A DNA stretch of 64,000 bases from Paramacrobiotus metropolitanus (Eukaryota; Tardigrada; Eutardigrada; Parachela; Macrobiotidae), in the NCBI RefSeq assembly GCF_019649055.1, contig NW_026570259.1:124001-188000 (forward strand), given 5' to 3'. The notes under the pieces are model-generated. The model had not been told where the DNA came from, made no database searches, and saw nothing but the letters and a program-made list of their open reading frames with translations. Made by a program: the position numbers and the translations under genes. Shown piece by piece: positions 57,976-64,000 of the stretch. The stretch's first letter is position 1, and each line of letters begins with the position of its first letter.

Positions 57976-58876
57976 TCAACCAAGACAATACAGTTTTTGA
58001 AATTTATGTGTTCCTTTTCTATGGTTAATTAACTGCTACGAGCTTGTTGTCGTAGTTTTATTTGTTGAAATCTTGTGCGAAACTCATGGTTAACTGGTTG
58101 TCTTTTGCATTAATGTCTGCAGTCAGATTTTCGATTAAATCATTACTCTTAAACAGTAAAAGGGGAAACGCTTCATTGCGACCGAGTAATTATTTTGGAA
58201 TCAAGAGATATTACACCTGCACACCGTGTAATGTGCATAAAGATCTCAAAAAATCGACGTTAACCTGAAAAGTTTTAAGTACTTTTGCTAACTGTACAGT
58301 ACAACGATGAGCAAAATTTTAAATAAGTAAAATGATTTATACTGAATTAAGTTTGTTATCGGTATGGGGACTTGTGGTTACAAATAAGTATTGCTATCGT
58401 TCATCTCCACAAACTCTAACACAATTCGAGTTATTTCGAGGAAACTTAACCACAGGAAATTGAAGTTTTAGCAAGGCTCTTCAGACTTCTTGCTTTTTTG
58501 CAGCCAAGATGATAACGCTTCGTTTTATTGGCTTTCAACACAGCGTTAGTTCATATCACAGATGAATGTATCAAAAACTCTTAATACTCATAATATCACA
58601 TTAAAACAGCAGTCTGAATTGTGTTAAAAACTATGTACAATGACGACCGCAGCTGTACAATAAGCAATAAATCACAACTGTTCACAAAACGGCGGCGCCT
58701 GGATAAAGAAACGCCGCGAAAAAATACAGAAAATTTATATAAAACACGTATATTTTAATAACTGCACGTTTTCCAAAATGTACAGGAAAACAACAAAATT
58801 ACCCATTCCTGCAACACTTCCTACTTCTTTTCCTCCTTTCCTGCAGTACGGCACCATCTCCATCACATCCGCCCAT
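57976..58876. other. Convergent 3' intergenic
   Basis: 3' flanks of CCT1 and of the HMMR-like gene. No additional gene is seen. Confidence 0.3.
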
Positions 58877-60069
58877 CTACTTGCGGACCGCGTTGCGGTG
58901 CATCATCGCGCACAACGCCAACCCAACGCCGAGCAACCCCCAGGCCAGCTTCTTCTTCGATCGTTCCTCGTCGAGCTCCTTGGCCAACTCAGATGCCCGC
59001 GTCTCGAGCAGTTGCACACGAGCTCCCAATGGCTCCATGTCAGCTAATTTCTTCTGCAACTCAGCGATGTTCCCTCGCAGAACTTCTTCTCCTCTGGCAT
59101 GCTCCTCGAGATCCTGAGCCTTTTCGCGGTCACGCAGTGCAATGATATCTTGCAGTGCAGTAACGTCTCGCAACAGATCGCCCTGACGCTGAGCATACCC
59201 CGCAATCTGATCCTCTAGCAAGCGCTCTTTGCTGGATTTTCCGCCAGAAGGATAGGCAAAACTAACTTCGACTACTGAGCTGTTAATACTGCGGACATCC
59301 AAATCTAAGCCTTCGTCGACGCTATCCTTCCATCCCGATCCTGATTCCAACGCAGCCGGACGAGGACGATCAGCGCGAGCATTCTTGCCTGAAAAATCAT
59401 GCCATTATAAGGAGCGAAAACATTATCAACGTCGTCGCGTACACGTGTTTATTTTTTAAAATACGACAAAGAACAAATCATGAAATTATTTAAATGAAAA
59501 TTCATGCAACTATGAAGTTAGTTAAACAAAAATCCATGAAATTATTTAAATTTTAACGATGCAAATATCCAGAATGTATGTATCAAAATACCATTCAACT
59601 GAACATTTCACGAGGTATTTGCTATTTAAATCGCATTTACGAACCACCTGAATTACACTCTTATCGGTACTGGTAAAGAAGTCACCGATGTTTTTAAGCG
59701 GAACCACAAGTTAACAACGATGTAGAAACTCACGCGTATAGGCATAACCATCATCAGTCTTCGAGGACGGCAGCACGCACTCGCACGAGCGGGACCGTGG
59801 AGATCCATTCAATAGTCCAGAGTTCTTTCGGGATGGCTTTGGCGGCATGTTGGATGTGCCCCCCACATTGTACGCTCCTGGCCCGGGAACGCCGTTTCTC
59901 GCGTCTAACCAAACACGTAAAATGAGGAATAATTTATAATACTCGACATATTTCGGTTGTGCAACTTGTGCTTCAGCATCTCACAAACCCAGTCTACGGC
60001 TTTCGTTGACGGTTACGTACGCGGCTTACCAAAGATGCTCTTGTTCACAGCCTTCGGAAATGTAGCCAT
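58877..60069 (-). CDS. Tail-anchored coiled-coil protein with HMMR-like N-terminus
   Basis: Three exons (60069-60030, 59904-59734, 59388-58877) join in phase to 240 residues. The N-terminus MATFPKAVNKSIFG, followed by NGVPGPGAYNVGG, strongly resembles the start of the hyaluronan-mediated motility receptor HMMR (MSFPKAPLKRFN ... PSPGAYDV), a microtubule/spindle-associated coiled-coil protein; PGPGAY is also the core of SHIPPO/STPGR repeats of axonemal proteins. A Ser/Arg-rich linker follows (RKNSGLLNGSPRSRS). Then comes a roughly 110-residue heptad-like coiled coil (LLEDQIAGYAQRQGDLLRDV through RASELAKELDEERSKKK). Last is a hydrophobic C-terminal helix (LAWGLLGVGLALCAMM) with a basic tail HRNAVRK, the architecture of a tail-anchored membrane protein. 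HMMR itself is much longer and lacks such an anchor. Short helix plus basic tail would suit mitochondrial outer or peroxisomal membrane; that is inference. Confidence 0.72.
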
Positions 60070-63000
60070 TCTGGTAATAACAGGAAGGAAGGAAGGAAAT
60101 CAATTAAGGCCGTAAAAGGAAAACGCTAAAAGCCTAAACAGGAAGGATTCGACTTCAGTGTTGGCACTGGTCACTGGTGTACTTGGTGTTTTCTACTACG
60201 GTGTGCTTAGCCACAGCCTTCGGAAAGGAGCAAAGGTCTGGATTTCTCGGATATAATCAAAAGTTGCAAATGAAAGCTGGCAAATGGAAATTAAAAGTTA
60301 TTTGAAAGTTAAAAACCTGATGAAAGTATATACACTCAGACTGACTCAGTGAGTCGGAGAATTCAAAATACACTACGTGGCCCAATCTCGTTTCACTCGA
60401 TTGTATAGCGGCAGGTTCATAAAAAAAAACAATAATATCTATATAAATAATTTAAGAGTATCGTATGTTGTAACTGTGTGTACTACTGAGCCCAACTAAA
60501 TCTAACTGCAGCCTCCAGGAGGTTTATAATTTTGATTTCTAACAGCACGATTTCTAACAGAATTCTGTAGTATCGACTGAAAGTAGTCAAGTTTTTGCTA
60601 TACATACAGAATTCCAGATGAGAATGAAAATTATATGTTCATTGTTGAATTATTTTCAAATAAAGCTCCTTATCCAGGATGAAACGGTCGGTCTGTTTAG
60701 TGGCAGTGATAACACCAATGCCGGCAATGGCTTTATAAAAATAGGACGTTTAATTTGATGGCTTTGAAATTGAAACTTTTGTTATCGAAAATAATATAGT
60801 ACATGAATAGGAGCATAGTACATGAACATTATAATACATAAACAGGAAAATAGTATAGTACAAAATTTTTGGGTAAAAATAATTAGCCACACTTTTGTTA
60901 CCTAATCTTTTCCTATACAAAAATTGTCCTTTTTGAGAACATTATTGATTTTCCGTTTTAACTAATCTCGTTGATAGAGGTTTAGAGCTCGAAAAACGTA
61001 GGGGCAATCTTTTTGAAGCCTATTGTCTGCACTTTAAAGACGTAATTTAAAATATTTTTCAGGTGAAATATTATAAAACCGATCACCTGGTAAACCGCCA
61101 TAACAAAGATAAGCTCTTTTTTCTAGTCCAGGGTCTTAGTTCCAGACCCAGAATAAATTACCATCATAATTTATTTTGGGTCTGGAAAACACGTTCATAA
61201 CCCTGTGTGCACTTAAGCGGTATGACATTATTCGTATCTAATAAAGCAGCCCTAATCCATAAAACCGATTTTCATGATGATTTCAGCCTCACTGGTATCT
61301 AAATTTTCCAAATCACGAATTTTACAGTTCGCATAAAACACATTATACAAATCAAAATACTTAGCGCTTCATAAACCTATTTACTTCATCATTACTTACT
61401 TCAATTATCTTCCTACTCCAATTACCCTCAATTTGCATTTTACGTTTTCTGTATTCACGCATGTATTCACGCATATTTCTTCCGATTAGAATCACCTTCC
61501 ATTATTTTATTAAGGATAATAATACTTAAAAAAATTTAACGCAGATCTCTGTGCAAGAAAACTTACTAACCCATACAGAAGCTAAAAAAACCGACCAAAG
61601 TCAAACAAAACACGGCAGCTTGAATCAGCACTGTACTAAAATCCAAACCGACCACCACAAAATAACCAACAGGAGAAAAATCTTCTTCACTGCAAACTTT
61701 TTCAAATCCATAACAGCTCACAGGCAACTTCTGCTTATTCCGATTTCTTTCTATACCTACCGAACTAAAAAAATCCAGTCAACAAACTGAATCACCCTAA
61801 CACTTTCTCGAACAACTTTTTAATGTACATCGCAACCTACTTCCCATATAAAAACCACCTGTTACTAAGCATCCATAACCATCAGATCAGAACATCATGG
61901 TCTGCTCTATTAAGCAATCAACTTTCTCGAACTTTCATGATTTTTTCACAGTAATCCATCACCATCCACCACCACAACTCATAACACACAACACACTCTG
62001 CTTCCTGTTACACTTCATTAAACTATGAAGTATGAACAATAAGTCGAATACACTTATGTCAGACTACAGTAAAACCCCCTACAACCTTCCCTCTGTTACA
62101 ACATTCACCCTTTCGTTATCAGTTTCTTTCAAACATATCATCTTTTAATATAATCTACTATCCTTTCAAATTGGCTACAGAGCAATTTCTGTTGATATTG
62201 TCTTTACTACCCGATACTTGTATCTAATATTATGCTCCTACAATAAGCTCCTGCAATATGCTCCTACATTATGCTCCAACCATTTTTCACACCACAATAA
62301 TTACCAAACGCTGTCCTCGTACAGTATGCTCTACATTATGTGAAGCATATTGCAATGTCCTCCTATGTAAGAGCACATTGCAATGCTCCTACATATGTAG
62401 GAACACATGCAGGATCTATTGGATACGTTTGTTTAGATACTACAGTTCCGTTCCGTTTTCTCCTCAGAACCGATGAAACCGATGTAATGTGCCTTATATA
62501 ATGTTACGAACATAATGTAACAAAAGATGCCGGGCTAACAACGCCATCTACAAGTTTCACGCATCGTTACTCGACTCATGTCACATGACTCATGTCATGA
62601 CTGTTGGGCCCCACCGCTTCCTTCAACCGGCCGGACCCTTCCGTACTCTACGGGCGCCAAAAATTACTCTTGTTTACACGGATATCGAAGACCAAAACCG
62701 AAACTACAGTTTCATATGCTACGATGATTCTAGTCGTATACCGCATATAAGAACCTGTCACGGTTCGATGAACCTGCCGCAAAACAGAACTGGAGCCTGT
62801 GCAAAGTAAACGCTAAATCAGTAGTAACGAAGTCAAAGGCTGAACCGATGCGCACCTGGTTAACACAGATGCAACGAGCTTATACTACTGACTGAGTCGC
62901 GCAATTATTGCGAGACGCTAATAAGAATTAGGTCAAACGGACTCAAACCGTCAACTAATAACTTTTAAAAAACTCGCGTCTTTCAGTTGTTGCCTTGATT

Positions 63001-64000
63001 ATTATTCGAACTAATCCGAGCGGTACTGTATGTGTTTAAATTATGTTTGACTGGAGAGCAATTTGTGACAAGATGAAATAATTTATTTCGCTCACTCGTG
63101 TGGTTATCAAGTTGAAATGCGCGGTTGTTCGCGCAGCGTGTAAACGGCCGTTTCTTTCGTCATTAGAAGCCACTTGAAATGTGAAGCGGAATCTGCAGCT
63201 GTTGTGACGATGTGGATTTGTGAGTTTACAGCCTAAGTAGCTGTCTGTTGATGATGGTGGAAGTTTACTTGGATGAGAGATGATGCGGTGCTTGGTATTA
63301 ATGGTGCAGACCCGAGAGAGAGCCCCAGTTGTGTGACTGTGACGGATTTCGGCCGCGAGTGTTGAGTAAGCGGAGGAGTGCTGCTTTTAATTCGCTGGTG
63401 CATTTTGGGCGCAAATGTTGTTGATGTGATCTCTGGCCCGTGAACATAAGTAATCAGTCCATCTCTCGGCTATGGGCTTTTTATTTTTATTTCTCAACTT
63501 ACCGGAAGGCCAAGTGGGCAGACTACTGCTGGCAAAAATGCAATCGCATATGATTCACTTGGTCGCCTTGTAAACACTGACCAAATTATTACGGATTTGG
63601 CTGGATCTGCGTATTTAGCTACGTAAGTAAAAAATTAAATATTGCAAAACTATATCAGTAAACTGTAAAGCGTTGAAGATCTTATTATTGCCCGTTTCTT
63701 ATTGTTTTAGCAATAAACGTTTTAGCCCAGTAAAAATTAAGAGAACATGTTGCTTCTGAATTTACCGTAGAAAAACAGGATTTCTTTTACCTGAAGGGAA
63801 TAGTTGCTCGTTAGCTATTTGATCACTAATCAAATCTTAACGCAGTATAATGACGAGTCCAGTACCCTTGAATACTTATCGTTATGAAGTAATTGCCAAG
63901 TCATTGAATTGAATAAAATTTGGATTTTTATTCTGATTTTTCTCCGGTCTCAATTCCGTGTGAATGTTGTTTTAAAACTGTTTTACGATTTTTTCCCTCC
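60070..64000. other. Right-hand 3.9 kb, no supportable gene
   Basis: Mostly AT-rich sequence with short frames of no recognisable content. Around 62230-62400 there are imperfect repeats built on ATGCTCCTACA / TGTAGGAGCA in both orientations. The 63.1-63.5 kb part is richer in G+C and could be a promoter or non-coding first exon of a gene beyond the edge, but nothing proves it. Confidence 0.35.

Overview
The window looks like nuclear DNA of an invertebrate animal. Genes carry many short GT-AG introns, two 5S rRNA genes sit alone in opposite orientations, and the recognisable proteins are eukaryotic housekeeping families plus a secreted chitin-binding (peritrophin-A) protein and a class A GPCR. 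Chitin-binding cuticle-type proteins, compact genes and ciliary/flagellar genes suggest an ecdysozoan, possibly a tardigrade; that assignment is inference from gene style only.

Layout. 0-3.2 kb: a minus-strand GPCR running off the left edge, whose intron holds a retroelement fragment and a foldback-type element. 5-7 kb: an 847-bp inverted-repeat element, a small open frame and an orphan GH19-chitinase-like exon. 7.7-17 kb: a DRC5/TCTE1-like axonemal LRR protein (+), a small Tyr/Gly/Ser-rich secreted protein (-), a 961-bp inverted-repeat element, a 5S rRNA gene and a Rab34/36-like GTPase (+). 18-24 kb: a second retroelement fragment, a GT17 (MGAT3-like) glycosyltransferase with two frame breaks and a very long (TA)n intron, and a second 5S gene. 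24-34 kb: sparse; a single-pass membrane protein, a small Cys-rich open frame and a chitin-binding secreted protein.

34.8-60 kb is dense and conserved: MYBBP1A/POL5 (-) divergent from HDDC2 (+); an Ig-domain protein with frame breaks (-); mitochondrial ribosomal protein uL30m (-) divergent from a UPF0598/C8orf82 homologue (+); molybdenum cofactor sulfurase (+) convergent with the cap-binding protein NCBP2 (-); NCBP2 divergent from the chaperonin subunit CCT1/TCP1 (+), with a hAT-type element in their shared upstream region; and a tail-anchored coiled-coil protein whose N-terminus resembles HMMR (-). 60-64 kb has no gene that I can support.

Exon structures were assembled by hand from splice consensus, reading phase and family alignment from memory. 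For most intact genes the summed exon lengths are exact multiples of three. The genes do not form one pathway. Local themes are shared upstream regions in divergent pairs and two cilium-linked families (DRC5, Rab34/36) side by side. I found no CRISPR, operon or prophage-type system. The most unusual items are the HMMR-like tail-anchored protein, the orphan GH19-like exon, an exon-copy/perfect-palindrome rearrangement inside the UPF0598 intron, and frame breaks at short repeats in two genes.
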